Of a stretch of 64,000 nt of DNA, positions 27,242-35,607 are shown in pieces; position 1 is the stretch's first letter; each line of letters begins with the position of its first letter. Location: the NCBI GenBank assembly GCA_043553855.1, contig CP121336.1, forward strand, positions 372,001-436,000. Reading direction: 5' to 3'. The stretch is from JAUIAS01 sp030425395 (GTDB lineage Bacteria > Pseudomonadota > Alphaproteobacteria > Rhodobacterales > Rhodobacteraceae). The notes beneath the pieces are model-generated. The model saw only the letters and a program-made list of their open reading frames with translations. It searched no databases and was not told the DNA's origin. Position numbers and translations under genes: made by a program.

Positions 27242-28402
27242 TTAGAAAACGACGGCGAACCCACCTGCTTCCAGCGCTTCGCGGCGCTTTGCGTCCCAAG
27301 CTTCTTCCCAGTTCTCAGGGTCTTCAGCCATCAGCTCGTCCCACGCCGCCACCAGGGCGGCCTGACGGGCGATCAGGTTGTCGTTGTGCGCCTGAGCCGC
27401 ATCGGTCCACAGACCCGCTTCCTTGTAGTAGCGGATCGCACCATCATGATACGGAGCCACCCATTCAAAGTTCTGCTTGTCGATGGCCCAGCCGTTGATG
27501 CCCGGTGCGTTGCCCTTGTAGGCATCGAAATAGACATGCATCGCCTTGGTCATGTTGTAGGTCAGGTCTTCGTCCTGATCGGCATAGGTCATCAGAACCG
27601 GATAGGCATAGCCCGCGGTGGGCGTGCCGGGTGTGTCGTCGATCGTCGCGCCGACAACAGCCGTCATCGGTGTGAAGAACGGTGCGACCGCCTGCATCCG
27701 CGCCAGACCTTCGGCGTTGTTCGGGTCGATGGGCGGCCAATAAACCCCACGCGGGCCGGACGCGGCCTCATAGGCACGGCCCGAGTTGGTCGAGGCAAAT
27801 GCCGCATCGACGCTGCCGTCCATCATGCCGGCCCAGCTATCGCCGAAACCGCCGAATTCAACAACTTCGACATCGTCCCATGTCAGCCCGCCATAGGCCA
27901 GATAGGCTTCGTTGTTGACGTTGAGGGCCGGTGCGCCCTTGACGTAAGCCACGCGCATTCCCTTGAGGTCGGAATATTCGAAACCTTCACAACCGGGCTT
28001 GCCAGCCTTTTCACAGGCCTCCGCGGCCACGGCCATGGACAGGCCAACCGCGCCGCCGTTGTTGGACGCCAGAACGCGGACGGGCTGCGGGCCCCAACGC
28101 TTGGCACCGAACTGGAACACGCCTTCTTGTGCCATGAACGATCCGCCAACGCCGTTGGCCGAAAACTGGACCTTGCCCTGACGCAGGGGTTCGGTGCGCG
28201 CAATGTCGTTCTTGCCCGGCAAAACCCGCAGGTTCACGCCGTTTGCTTCCTGCAGCGCGGCCCCGATGGCCACCGACTGGTTGTAGCCAGCCGACCCGGT
28301 CCCATAGGCCGTCCAGGTCAGCTGTGACGGCAGATTGACGTCCTGCGCCAGAAGCGGCCCGGACGCAAGGCAGAGCACGGCTGCCAAAGAAAATGTACGC
28401 AT
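27242..28402 (-). CDS. TAXI-family TRAP transporter solute-binding protein
   Basis: This 386-residue periplasmic protein has a signal peptide (MRTFSLAAVLCLASGPLLAQ). It has the TAXI pattern WTAYGTGSAGYNQSVAIG after the mature start and VDAAFASTNSGRAYEAA mid-protein. It captures the solute for the fused permease 103 bases downstream. TAXI ligands are often dicarboxylates or amino acids. Its promoter lies in the 318-base divergent region shared with the CoA ligase at 28721, suggesting that both respond to the same compound. Confidence 0.92.
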   Translation of the reverse strand: MRTFSLAAVLCLASGPLLAQDVNLPSQLTWTAYGTGSAGYNQSVAIGAALQEANGVNLRVLPGKNDIARTEPLRQGKVQFSANGVGGSFMAQEGVFQFGAKRWGPQPVRVLASNNGGAVGLSMAVAAEACEKAGKPGCEGFEYSDLKGMRVAYVKGAPALNVNNEAYLAYGGLTWDDVEVVEFGGFGDSWAGMMDGSVDAAFASTNSGRAYEAASGPRGVYWPPIDPNNAEGLARMQAVAPFFTPMTAVVGATIDDTPGTPTAGYAYPVLMTYADQDEDLTYNMTKAMHVYFDAYKGNAPGINGWAIDKQNFEWVAPYHDGAIRYYKEAGLWTDAAQAHNDNLIARQAALVAAWDELMAEDPENWEEAWDAKRREALEAGGFAVVF

Positions 28403-28720
28403 GTGTTATCCTCCCAAGTTACGTTTCAGCCCTGCCGGAAGGGCAGGCCTGAACATGTCCGCATCTTTGGTCTTGTTTGAACGTGGCGGAACCAAATTCG
28501 CCAAAACGTCTCGACCGGTTTACGAACAATGATACACATTGGACAAGGTGACGCAGGACAAACCCGGTTTCAAGAAGGAAATGAAAAAAAGTGAAACGCC
28601 GTTCCGCAGGGCGAAACAAATGGCTTGTCTTGCGGGTCCCTCACGCCTAGCAATTGCACCCATGCGCCGCGCCCTCGCGGGGTTGGCGCGCATGGACCAG
28701 CCCCCACCGGGAGACATCCG
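28403..28720. promoter_or_regulatory. Divergent intergenic region with a 15-bp dyad
   Basis: No gene is supported in these 318 bases between the divergent TAXI and CoA-ligase genes. A dyad CAATG-ATACA-CATTG lies at 28528-28542 and could be a regulator site. A GGGAG ribosome site precedes the ligase ATG at 28721. Confidence 0.5.
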
Positions 28721-30256
28721 ATGACAGACACATTCGTCGCAGATTTCGATCACCGCCAAAGCCGTGCCGCGCTGGAAATCCGCGCGCAAAAAGGCGCGTC
28801 AGCCCTTGCGGCCATGGGGGCGGGTGCGGATGTGCCGGTGGCGGTGATCCTGCGCAACGATCTGCCACAGCTTGAAATCATGCGCGCGGCGGCCCGTGCG
28901 GGCACGGTGATCGTGGCACTGAACTGGCACGCCGCTGCAGAAGAAGTGGCCGCGATCTGCGACGACAGCGGCGCAGGTTTTGTCATCATCCATCGCGATC
29001 TGATTGCCCCCCTGACAGAGGCTCTGGATGGCCGTCAGATCATCGCCGTGACCCCCGGTCCGGCGCTGTGCAACGCCTACGACATCGGCCAAGAGGCGGC
29101 CAACGCCCGCCCGGACCTGCCGGAATGGGCCGATCTGGTCGATGCGGCACAACCCGCCCCAACCCGAGAGATGATGCGCCCGCTGATGCGCTATACATCA
29201 GGGTCCACCGGGATGCCCAAGGGGGTGCGCCGCGCCCCCACAGGACCGCGCCGCGATTTCGAGGATGTCCTGAAACAGGTGGGCACCGAAATGATGCGCT
29301 TTCGGCCCGGATCGCGCTATCTGACGGCGGCACCGATCTACCACTCCGCCCCCTCGACCCTGACCAGCGCCGCGCTGGTGTCCGAGGGCGTATCGGCTCT
29401 CGTCGCGCCAAAGTTCGAGCCCGAGACATTTCTCGCCACGATCGAAGCCAATGCGATTACCCACATATATCTCGTGCCAACGATGATGAGCCGGATGCTC
29501 AAACTGCCCGATGACATCAAGGCGCGCTATGATCTGTCCTCGGTGGAATTCTGCGTCTCTACCGGATCGCCATGGCCGCATGATCTGAAGGTCGCGATGA
29601 TCGACTGGTGGGGGCCGGTGTTCTGGGAAAGCTACGGTGCCACCGAAATCGGGTTCATGACTATGGTATCGCCACAAGAGGCGCTGGCCAAACCGGGCAC
29701 TGCGGGCCGGATGCAGATGGGCGGCACCGTCATGATTCTCGACCCGGACGGAAACCCGCTGCCCCCCGGTGAAGTCGGGGAAATCCACGCCCGTATGGAC
29801 GTATTCGGGGGGTTCGATTACTCAAACGATCCCGAAAGCCGTGCCGCCGCAGAAAAGCGCAGGCATTTTTCTGTCGGGGATTTGGGTTGGCTGGACGAGG
29901 ACGGGTTCCTCTTCATCACCGACCGCAAGAAAGACATGATCATTTCCGGCGGGGCCAATATCTTTCCCGCCGAGATCGAAGCGGTCCTGATGCGCGCCCC
30001 GTTTATCCGCGACGTGGCCGTGTTCGGCGCACCACACCCGGAATTTGGTGAACAGGTCGTGGCCGCCGTCCAACCCGCCGATGGCTGCACCCCGGATAGG
30101 GATGAGGTTCTTGCGTTTCTGGAGGGGAAACTGGCCCGTTTCAAACACCCGCGCATTATTGACTTCCACGCCGCCCTGCCCCGCGAAGACAGCGGCAAGA
30201 TTTTCAAGCCGCGCCTGCGCGCCCCCTATTGGGACGGCGCGGGCCGCAAAATCTGA
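28721..30256 (+). CDS. AMP-dependent acyl-CoA synthetase/ligase
   Basis: This 511-residue ANL enzyme has P-loop TSGSTGMPKGVRR (about residues 162-174), ESYGATEIGF, the hinge TDRKKDMIISGGANIF and the C-terminal lysine in EDSGKIFKPRLR. It converts a carboxylate to its CoA thioester. The ATG at 28721 has GGGAG upstream; the in-frame 28625 start lies in non-family sequence. It lies between two TRAP systems, divergent from one and 270 bases before the other. Confidence 0.92.
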   Translation: MTDTFVADFDHRQSRAALEIRAQKGASALAAMGAGADVPVAVILRNDLPQLEIMRAAARAGTVIVALNWHAAAEEVAAICDDSGAGFVIIHRDLIAPLTEALDGRQIIAVTPGPALCNAYDIGQEAANARPDLPEWADLVDAAQPAPTREMMRPLMRYTSGSTGMPKGVRRAPTGPRRDFEDVLKQVGTEMMRFRPGSRYLTAAPIYHSAPSTLTSAALVSEGVSALVAPKFEPETFLATIEANAITHIYLVPTMMSRMLKLPDDIKARYDLSSVEFCVSTGSPWPHDLKVAMIDWWGPVFWESYGATEIGFMTMVSPQEALAKPGTAGRMQMGGTVMILDPDGNPLPPGEVGEIHARMDVFGGFDYSNDPESRAAAEKRRHFSVGDLGWLDEDGFLFITDRKKDMIISGGANIFPAEIEAVLMRAPFIRDVAVFGAPHPEFGEQVVAAVQPADGCTPDRDEVLAFLEGKLARFKHPRIIDFHAALPREDSGKIFKPRLRAPYWDGAGRKI

Positions 30257-30421
30257 CCCGATGCGCGTTCGCAGGTTGCCCGGCTTTGCGTCCCGCGCGT
30301 GATGCCGACAAGGGCGGGCATTGTTGACCGCCGTCAATCAAGGCCCCCGCCCCACGCCGGGAAAACGCCAATTCCAAAGCGCAGGCATCGCGTTTGCGGT
30401 TCGGATTTTCGATAATCCAAT

Positions 30422-30433
30422 ATTGTTGACAAT
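30422..30433. promoter_or_regulatory. GntR-type operator, palindrome ATTGTTGACAAT
   Basis: The palindrome ATTGT-TG-ACAAT contains a consensus -35 box TTGACA (30426-30431) about 95 bases upstream of the TRAP operon. Its exact reverse complement recurs at 35539. Flanks also match (TATTGT..ACAATCTT). The adjacent GntR/FCD regulator is the obvious candidate ligand. A related half-site (ATTGTTGACCGC) is at 30320. Confidence 0.65.
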
Positions 30434-30526
30434 CTTTATGTTCTCACTTTACGCTCACTTAGGGCGCAGCGCACCCGACCCGCAAGGGCCGAGGTTCCTG
30501 TGTCGGTCAGGGAGGTGTTGGGCCAA

Positions 30527-31813
30527 ATGGATATCATCCTGCTTGTGGTCTGTTTTGTGTTTCTCGTGTTGCTGGGGGCGCCGGTGGCCTTGGCGATGAT
30601 CGCCATGCCGACGGCGTATATCCTTTTGACGGACGCGGCACCCCTTCTGACTGTGCCGCACCAGATGTACGAAGGCATTGCGCATTTCCCGCTGGTCGCG
30701 GTTCCCTTCTTCATGCTCACAGGCGAGCTGATGAACGGCTCTTCGGTCACCGAAAGGATCATGCGGCTGAGCCGGGTGATCGTGGGCCGGATGCGGGGCG
30801 GCCTTGCGCAGGTCAATATCGTGGCCAGCATGTTCTTTGCCGGCATGAACGGATCAGCGGTTGCCGACACCGCGACCATCGGAACCATCATGATCCCGGA
30901 TATGAAGCGCAAGGGCTATACCCCAGCCTATGCCGCCGCGATCACCGCGATCGGATCGACAATCGGGGGCATCATCCCACCAAGCATCGCAATGATCGTG
31001 CTGGCGAGTTCGGTCAACCTGTCGGTGGGGGCCTTGTTTGCAGGCGGCTTGCTGCCCGGCATCCTGATCGGCCTGTTGCTGATGCTGACCGCATGGATCA
31101 TCGCCAAGGCCAAGAACCACGAACGCGGCGATGAGCCGTTCACGATCCGCGCCTTTATCGAGGCCGCCTGGGGCGCGTCGCTCGCGATGTGCGTGCCGCT
31201 GATCCTTGTGGTGGGCATATTCGGCGGCTGGTTCAGTTCGGTCGAGGCCGGAGCCATCACGGCGCTTGTCGCGCTGATCCTCGGAACCGTGGTCTATCGC
31301 GATCTGGACCTTGCGTCATTCCTCGGGGCGCTTAACCGCACGGTGCGGATGTCGGCGTCGGTGTTTGTCATCATCGCGGCCGCGGGGCCGTTCACATGGC
31401 TTCTTGCGCGGCTTGGCGCGCTGGAAATGTTGCAGAACTGGTTGCTGGGTTTTGCTGACACGCCCCTGTTCTTTGCGCTCATGCTGCTGGGGCTGATCCT
31501 GCTGGCCGGAATGATCATGGATGCCGCAGCGAACATCATCGTTCTGGGGCCGCTTCTGGTCGCAGCCTGCGAAACCGCCGGATATGAACCGGTTCAGGCG
31601 GCGCTGGTTGTCGTGGTGGGCTTTCTGCTGGGAACGGTCACGCCGCCGGTGGGCGTGTGCTACTTTACCGCCACGGCGATTGCGGGCTGTCGGCTGGAAC
31701 AGTCGGCGGCGGCGCTGCTGCCCTTCCTTGCGGCGGAAATTCTGGTGCTGCTCCTGATGCTCTTTGTGGCCCCGCTGACGCTGTTCCTGCCGGCCCTGCT
31801 GGGGTTCTTGTGA
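30527..31813 (+). CDS. TRAP transporter large permease (DctM type)
   Basis: This 428-residue membrane protein starts MDIILLVVCFVFLVLLGAPV, the standard DctM N-terminus. It holds MNGSAVADTATIGTIMIPDM, IGSTIGGIIPPSIAMI and the C-terminal GTVTPPVGVCYF motif of the family. An AGGGAGGTG ribosome site lies upstream, 11 bases from the ATG; a GTG at 30500 is possible but gives non-family residues. It forms the transport channel with DctQ and DctP encoded next. The order M-Q-P is the reverse of the more common P-Q-M. Confidence 0.93.
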   Translation: MDIILLVVCFVFLVLLGAPVALAMIAMPTAYILLTDAAPLLTVPHQMYEGIAHFPLVAVPFFMLTGELMNGSSVTERIMRLSRVIVGRMRGGLAQVNIVASMFFAGMNGSAVADTATIGTIMIPDMKRKGYTPAYAAAITAIGSTIGGIIPPSIAMIVLASSVNLSVGALFAGGLLPGILIGLLLMLTAWIIAKAKNHERGDEPFTIRAFIEAAWGASLAMCVPLILVVGIFGGWFSSVEAGAITALVALILGTVVYRDLDLASFLGALNRTVRMSASVFVIIAAAGPFTWLLARLGALEMLQNWLLGFADTPLFFALMLLGLILLAGMIMDAAANIIVLGPLLVAACETAGYEPVQAALVVVVGFLLGTVTPPVGVCYFTATAIAGCRLEQSAAALLPFLAAEILVLLLMLFVAPLTLFLPALLGFL

Positions 31814-31814
31814 C

Positions 31815-32327
31815 ATGGCCGCGTTCAAGCGCATAGCCGATATCGCGGACATCCTCATCCTGCGCGTCTTGCCGGTGATCTGCGGCGCGATGCTGGTGCT
31901 GATGGTGGTCTTCATCGCCTACACGGTCGTGATGCGCACGGTATTCCTCGATCCGCCCTTCTGGGGCGACACGCTGGCGTTGTTTGCCAATGTCTGGATG
32001 GTCTTTCTGGGCCTGATCATCGCGGTGCGCGAACGATCCAACATCGCGATGGAGGCTCTCTATCAGATGATTCCGGCGCAATACGGTCGCTGGTTTCGAA
32101 AACTGTGGGCAGTGGCCTTTGCGGGGTTCGGCCTGCTGTTGCTGACCAAGGGATATGAGGCGTCATCGCGGATTCTCGGATCATATTGGGAACTGGGCAA
32201 CCTGCCCAAATCCTATCCCATGTCGATCCTGCCCATTGCGGGCGCAGGCATTCTTGTGGCGGCAGTCCTGTCGCTTGTCCGGCCTCTGGATGAAAAGGCC
32301 CACACCGACGATCAGGAGTTCCCCTGA
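31815..32327 (+). CDS. TRAP transporter small permease (DctQ type)
   Basis: This 170-residue protein has four predicted helices (about residues 18-40, 54-74, 98-118 and 135-155) and the DctQ signature FWGDTLALFANVWMVFLG with the GLIIAVRERSNIAME loop. It begins one base after the dctM stop. It supports the large permease in the inner membrane. Confidence 0.9.
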   Translation: MAAFKRIADIADILILRVLPVICGAMLVLMVVFIAYTVVMRTVFLDPPFWGDTLALFANVWMVFLGLIIAVRERSNIAMEALYQMIPAQYGRWFRKLWAVAFAGFGLLLLTKGYEASSRILGSYWELGNLPKSYPMSILPIAGAGILVAAVLSLVRPLDEKAHTDDQEFP

Positions 32328-32388
32328 TCCTGCGCCGCATGATCCCGCACTGACTGCACCCGATTCAGAATAAAACAAGGAGGATGAC

Positions 32389-33432
32389 ATGAAACTGAAG
32401 AGACTGAAGACCGCGCTTCTGGGCGGTGCCTTTGCCGCGGTGACCGCCGGTGCCGCGATGGCAGAGGCAGAAATCAAACTGGTGTTCGGCGTTGCAGGCC
32501 AACCCACATGGTCGTTCGGCAAGCTTCTCGATGAGGTGATCGAACCCAATCTTGAGAAATACTCCGATGGCCGCATCGACCTTGAAGTGCACCAGCGCGG
32601 ATCGCTGTGCAGCGAAGCCGCCTGTATCGAACAGATGGGCCTTGGCCAGATCGACATGACCAGCGTGTCCACCGGGAACATCGGCGCGTTCGGCACGACC
32701 TTTGACATCCTGAACCTGCCCTACCTGTTCAAAAGCCAGGAAGAAGGCGACCGCATCTTGCGCGAATGGCTCTCGGATGAGCTGATGGCGCGCGCGGCGG
32801 CGGAAATGGATATGCATGTGCTCGCCACGGTGGCCTTTGGCGGGTTTCGCAATGTGGTCAACACCGAACGCGAAGTGCGCGTGCCCAATGATCTCAAGGG
32901 GCTCAAGATCCGCGTGACCAAGAGCCCGACCGAATTCAACCTTGTCAAAGGTTGGGGCGCGGTCCCGATCCCTTATGCGTGGGCATCGCTCTACGAGGGG
33001 CTCCAGTCCGGCGTTGTGCAGGGCATGTATCTGCAGGATGTCTTTGTTTCCGCGGCCAAGTTTTACGAGGTGACCAGCCACGTCACCAAGGTCGAAGGAT
33101 CGTTCAGCGGGCGCCCGATCCTGATGCGCAAAGACCGGTATGACGCTCTCCCGGATTGGGCGCAGGACGCCATCGACAAGGTTGCCAAGGATATTCAGGC
33201 GCAATCCTTTGCCTATGATCAGGCATGGCAAAAGGAAGCCATCGCCGCGATGGGGGACAAGATCGCGATCTATACCCCCAATGACGAGGAAATGGCCCTG
33301 TGGGCGGCGGGCGCAATCGACGCCTGGGTTGCAGTCAAGGGGGCCTATGATCCCGCGCTTGCCCGCCGTATTCTCGAGGATCAGGGTCAGACCGACCTGA
33401 TCGCCTTGCTCGAAGACGCCGGCGCGCTCTGA
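32389..33432 (+). CDS. TRAP transporter substrate-binding protein (DctP type)
   Basis: This 347-residue periplasmic protein has a signal peptide of about 23 residues (ending AGAAMA). It has the DctP pattern LPYLFKSQEEG followed by GFRNVVNTEREVRVPNDLKG and the conserved arginine in LKIRVTKSPTEF that salt-bridges the ligand carboxylate. An organic acid ligand is therefore likely. It is the third gene of the M-Q-P operon, after AAGGAGG eight bases before its start. A GC-rich hairpin follows its stop, as often seen after highly expressed binding-protein genes. Confidence 0.93.
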   Translation: MKLKRLKTALLGGAFAAVTAGAAMAEAEIKLVFGVAGQPTWSFGKLLDEVIEPNLEKYSDGRIDLEVHQRGSLCSEAACIEQMGLGQIDMTSVSTGNIGAFGTTFDILNLPYLFKSQEEGDRILREWLSDELMARAAAEMDMHVLATVAFGGFRNVVNTEREVRVPNDLKGLKIRVTKSPTEFNLVKGWGAVPIPYAWASLYEGLQSGVVQGMYLQDVFVSAAKFYEVTSHVTKVEGSFSGRPILMRKDRYDALPDWAQDAIDKVAKDIQAQSFAYDQAWQKEAIAAMGDKIAIYTPNDEEMALWAAGAIDAWVAVKGAYDPALARRILEDQGQTDLIALLEDAGAL

Positions 33433-33463
33433 CCGCCACCAACGGCCTTTCCCTTGTTGACCA

Positions 33464-33492
33464 CGGGGCCCGCTTTCTCCCGGCGGGCCCCG
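33464..33492. terminator. GC-rich intercistronic hairpin after dctP
   Basis: A perfect 10-bp stem, CGGGGCCCGC / GCGGGCCCCG, with a nine-base loop and no T-run. It may attenuate readthrough into the amidohydrolase gene or protect the 3' end of the dctP message rather than act as a full terminator. Confidence 0.6.
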
Positions 33493-33510
33493 AACCGTAA
33501 CGGAGACACC

Positions 33511-34416
33511 ATGCAGATCATCGACGCGCATCATCACCTTTGGGATGTCGAGAAAAACGGCGCAAGCTATCCGTGGTTCTCTGAAGACCTGGCTGACAAG
33601 GGCTGGGGCGACGCGTCGATGCTGCTGCGCAACTACACACCCCAAAGCCTGCTGGCGGACGCCGAAACGGCAAGGCTGCAAATCCTGAAATCGGTGCACG
33701 TTCAGGCCAATTTCGATTTTTCAAACCCGGTTGCCGAAACCCGCTGGCTGGAAAGCGCGGCCCGGCAGGATGGCGCGCAGAACCTGCCCTCGGCCATCGT
33801 GGGCTATGCCGATCTTTCGGCGGAAAACGTATCTCAGGTGCTGGAAGCCCACGCCGAACACGGGCGGTTTCGCGGCATCCGACAAGTGCTGAACCGCCAT
33901 GAAAACCCGACCCTCAACCGCGCACCGCACGACTACCTCAACGATCCGGCATGGCGTACCGGCTTGGGTGTGCTGTCCACAATGGGCCTGAGCTTTGACG
34001 CGCAGATCTATTTTCATCAGGCAGACCAGCTTGCCCGGATCGCCCGCGCCCTGCCCGACCTGCGGATCGTGGTGGATCACGCGTTGATGCCCGCCGAACG
34101 GGACGCCGACAAGATCGAAGGCTGGCGACAGGCGGTCACCCGGCTTGCCGATCTGCCCAATGTCTGGATGAAAATCAGCGGTTTCGGCATGGTTGACAAC
34201 GCATGGACCACAGACAGCATCCGCCCATTTACGCATCATTGCATCGACGCATTCGGCCCCTCGCGGATCATGTTCGGATCAAACTTTCCCGTGGACAAGA
34301 TCATGTCGGACTACGGGCGTCTCTGGCGTGCCTACGCCGATCTGATCTCCGGATATTCCGAGGATGAACGCAACGACATGCTGATCGCAACGGCGGAACG
34401 GTTTTACCGGATCTAA
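33511..34416 (+). CDS. Amidohydrolase-family metal-dependent hydrolase (lactonase-like)
   Basis: This 301-residue protein begins MQIIDAHHHLWD, the N-terminal metal site of the Amidohydrolase-2 group that includes 2-pyrone-4,6-dicarboxylate lactonase and L-fuconolactonase. Further metal/catalytic candidates are VHVQANFD, IVVDHALMP and the C-terminal FGSNFPVDK. The ATG at 33511 has CGGAGA upstream; the 33454 start would extend through the hairpin. It is co-directional with the TRAP genes and probably opens a lactone or cleaves an amide or decarboxylates the imported acid. Confidence 0.88.
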   Translation: MQIIDAHHHLWDVEKNGASYPWFSEDLADKGWGDASMLLRNYTPQSLLADAETARLQILKSVHVQANFDFSNPVAETRWLESAARQDGAQNLPSAIVGYADLSAENVSQVLEAHAEHGRFRGIRQVLNRHENPTLNRAPHDYLNDPAWRTGLGVLSTMGLSFDAQIYFHQADQLARIARALPDLRIVVDHALMPAERDADKIEGWRQAVTRLADLPNVWMKISGFGMVDNAWTTDSIRPFTHHCIDAFGPSRIMFGSNFPVDKIMSDYGRLWRAYADLISGYSEDERNDMLIATAERFYRI

Positions 34417-34439
34417 GCCCGCGCCCTCGCAATTGGCCC

Positions 34440-35180
34440 TCAGCCCGCGTCCCGCGCTTCGGCTTCCTTCAACAGGCGGATCGCGTGAACCTTGGATTGC
34501 TCAACCAATTGGCGCGCGGTCTGTTCGGCCTCAACGGCGCGGCCCGCCACGATATGATCGACCAATTCCACCCAATTGGCGCAGGATTGCGCGCGCCGTT
34601 CCGGCGATGACAGACCCAGACGGGAATAACGCAATGTCTGATGAAACAACAGCGTCACGATGGAGTTGAGACGTTCGTTCCCCGACGCCTCGCTGATCGA
34701 AAGTCCGAACTCAACCACCGCATCGACGTAATCCGCCGCAGCCTTTGGCCCCTTCTTTGCCGCCAGCTTCTTGAGCGCCGCACACTGGCGTTGCAGCATG
34801 TCGATGTCGTCCTTGCTGCGCGTTTCCGCCAGCCGCCGCGCACCCAGCCCCGAAAGCACCGCGCGAATGTCAAAGACATCCGCCACTTCCTTGGCCGAAA
34901 GCTGCGTTACGATGGCCCCGCGCCTTGGCGCGATGGTCACAAGCCCCGCGTTTTCCAGAATGCGCAACGCCTCGCGCACCGGGCCACGGCTGACCTTGTA
35001 GCGCTCCGAAATCCCGATTTCCTGAAGCCGTTCGTTCGGTTCGAACCGTTCGTTGACGATTTCGTCGGCCAATTGCATCGCGATCTGCTCAGAGATCGAC
35101 AACGCCTCGCTGCCTCCGCCAAGGGATGGCCGGAGAGAGGCAAGCATCGCGCGATGCAGGGCGGTGGTCTTTTGGAACAT
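34440..35180 (-). CDS. GntR-family (FadR/FCD) transcriptional regulator
   Basis: This 246-residue regulator has a winged helix (residues 28-98, with SRGPVREALRILENAGLV) and an all-helical FCD effector domain containing the metal-ligand pattern D-x3-V and later His residues. FCD regulators typically repress transport and catabolic genes for organic acids until the ligand binds. The palindromes at 30422 and 35539 flank it on the promoters of the TRAP and carboxylase genes, which fits local control. It is convergent with the amidohydrolase gene and 39 bases from the BCCP gene stop. Confidence 0.92.
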   Translation of the reverse strand: MFQKTTALHRAMLASLRPSLGGGSEALSISEQIAMQLADEIVNERFEPNERLQEIGISERYKVSRGPVREALRILENAGLVTIAPRRGAIVTQLSAKEVADVFDIRAVLSGLGARRLAETRSKDDIDMLQRQCAALKKLAAKKGPKAAADYVDAVVEFGLSISEASGNERLNSIVTLLFHQTLRYSRLGLSSPERRAQSCANWVELVDHIVAGRAVEAEQTARQLVEQSKVHAIRLLKEAEARDAG

Positions 35181-35219
35181 CTGGTTGTCTCTATGGCTGT
35201 GCTTTTAGCCAGACAAACC

Positions 35220-35447
35220 CTATGCGTTTGGCGTGATGCGCACAAGCGCCTGCCCTTCCGAGATGCCGTCCTCGGGGGCCACAAGGATTTCGAATACCGT
35301 GCCATCACACGGCGCTTCCACCGGGATTTCCATTTTCATGGATTCGAGGATCATCAGCACGTCTTCTTCTTCGACACTATCGCCGACGCTGACCTCGATT
35401 TTCCAGACGGTTCCGGCAATCTCAGATTCTACCGTTTCATCGCTCAT
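35220..35447 (-). CDS. Stand-alone biotin carboxyl carrier protein (BCCP) of an acyl-CoA carboxylase
   Basis: This 75-residue single-domain biotinyl protein has the ESMKMEIP motif, with Lys38 as the predicted biotinylation site, and the hammerhead fold (GTVWKIEVSVGDSV before it, GISEGQALVRI after it). It carries the activated carboxyl group between the biotin carboxylase (37172) and carboxyltransferase (35608). It is transcribed divergently from those two genes, and the operator at 35539 lies between them. A free carrier this small differs from the fused alpha subunits of most propionyl- and methylcrotonyl-CoA carboxylases. Confidence 0.93.
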   Translation of the reverse strand: MSDETVESEIAGTVWKIEVSVGDSVEEEDVLMILESMKMEIPVEAPCDGTVFEILVAPEDGISEGQALVRITPNA

Positions 35448-35538
35448 CTCACGCCCTCCTTGATCGCCTCTTGCCGGGACAGGTGCCCGGTTGCACAGCC
35501 GCTTGTCCGGCCACCTTCATTCTTTTTAAATCATTCTT

Positions 35539-35550
35539 ATTGTCAACAAT
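35539..35550. promoter_or_regulatory. GntR-type operator, palindrome ATTGTCAACAAT
   Basis: This is the exact reverse complement of the palindrome at 30422, placed in the AT-rich gap between the divergent BCCP and carboxyltransferase genes. On the minus strand it includes a TTGACA -35 box for BCCP. Binding here could switch both carboxylase transcripts at once. Confidence 0.65.
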
Positions 35551-35607
35551 CTTATTTTGTGTAGTCTGATCCCGACCCGGAATTCCGTCAAGAAAGGACC
35601 CTGTGCG

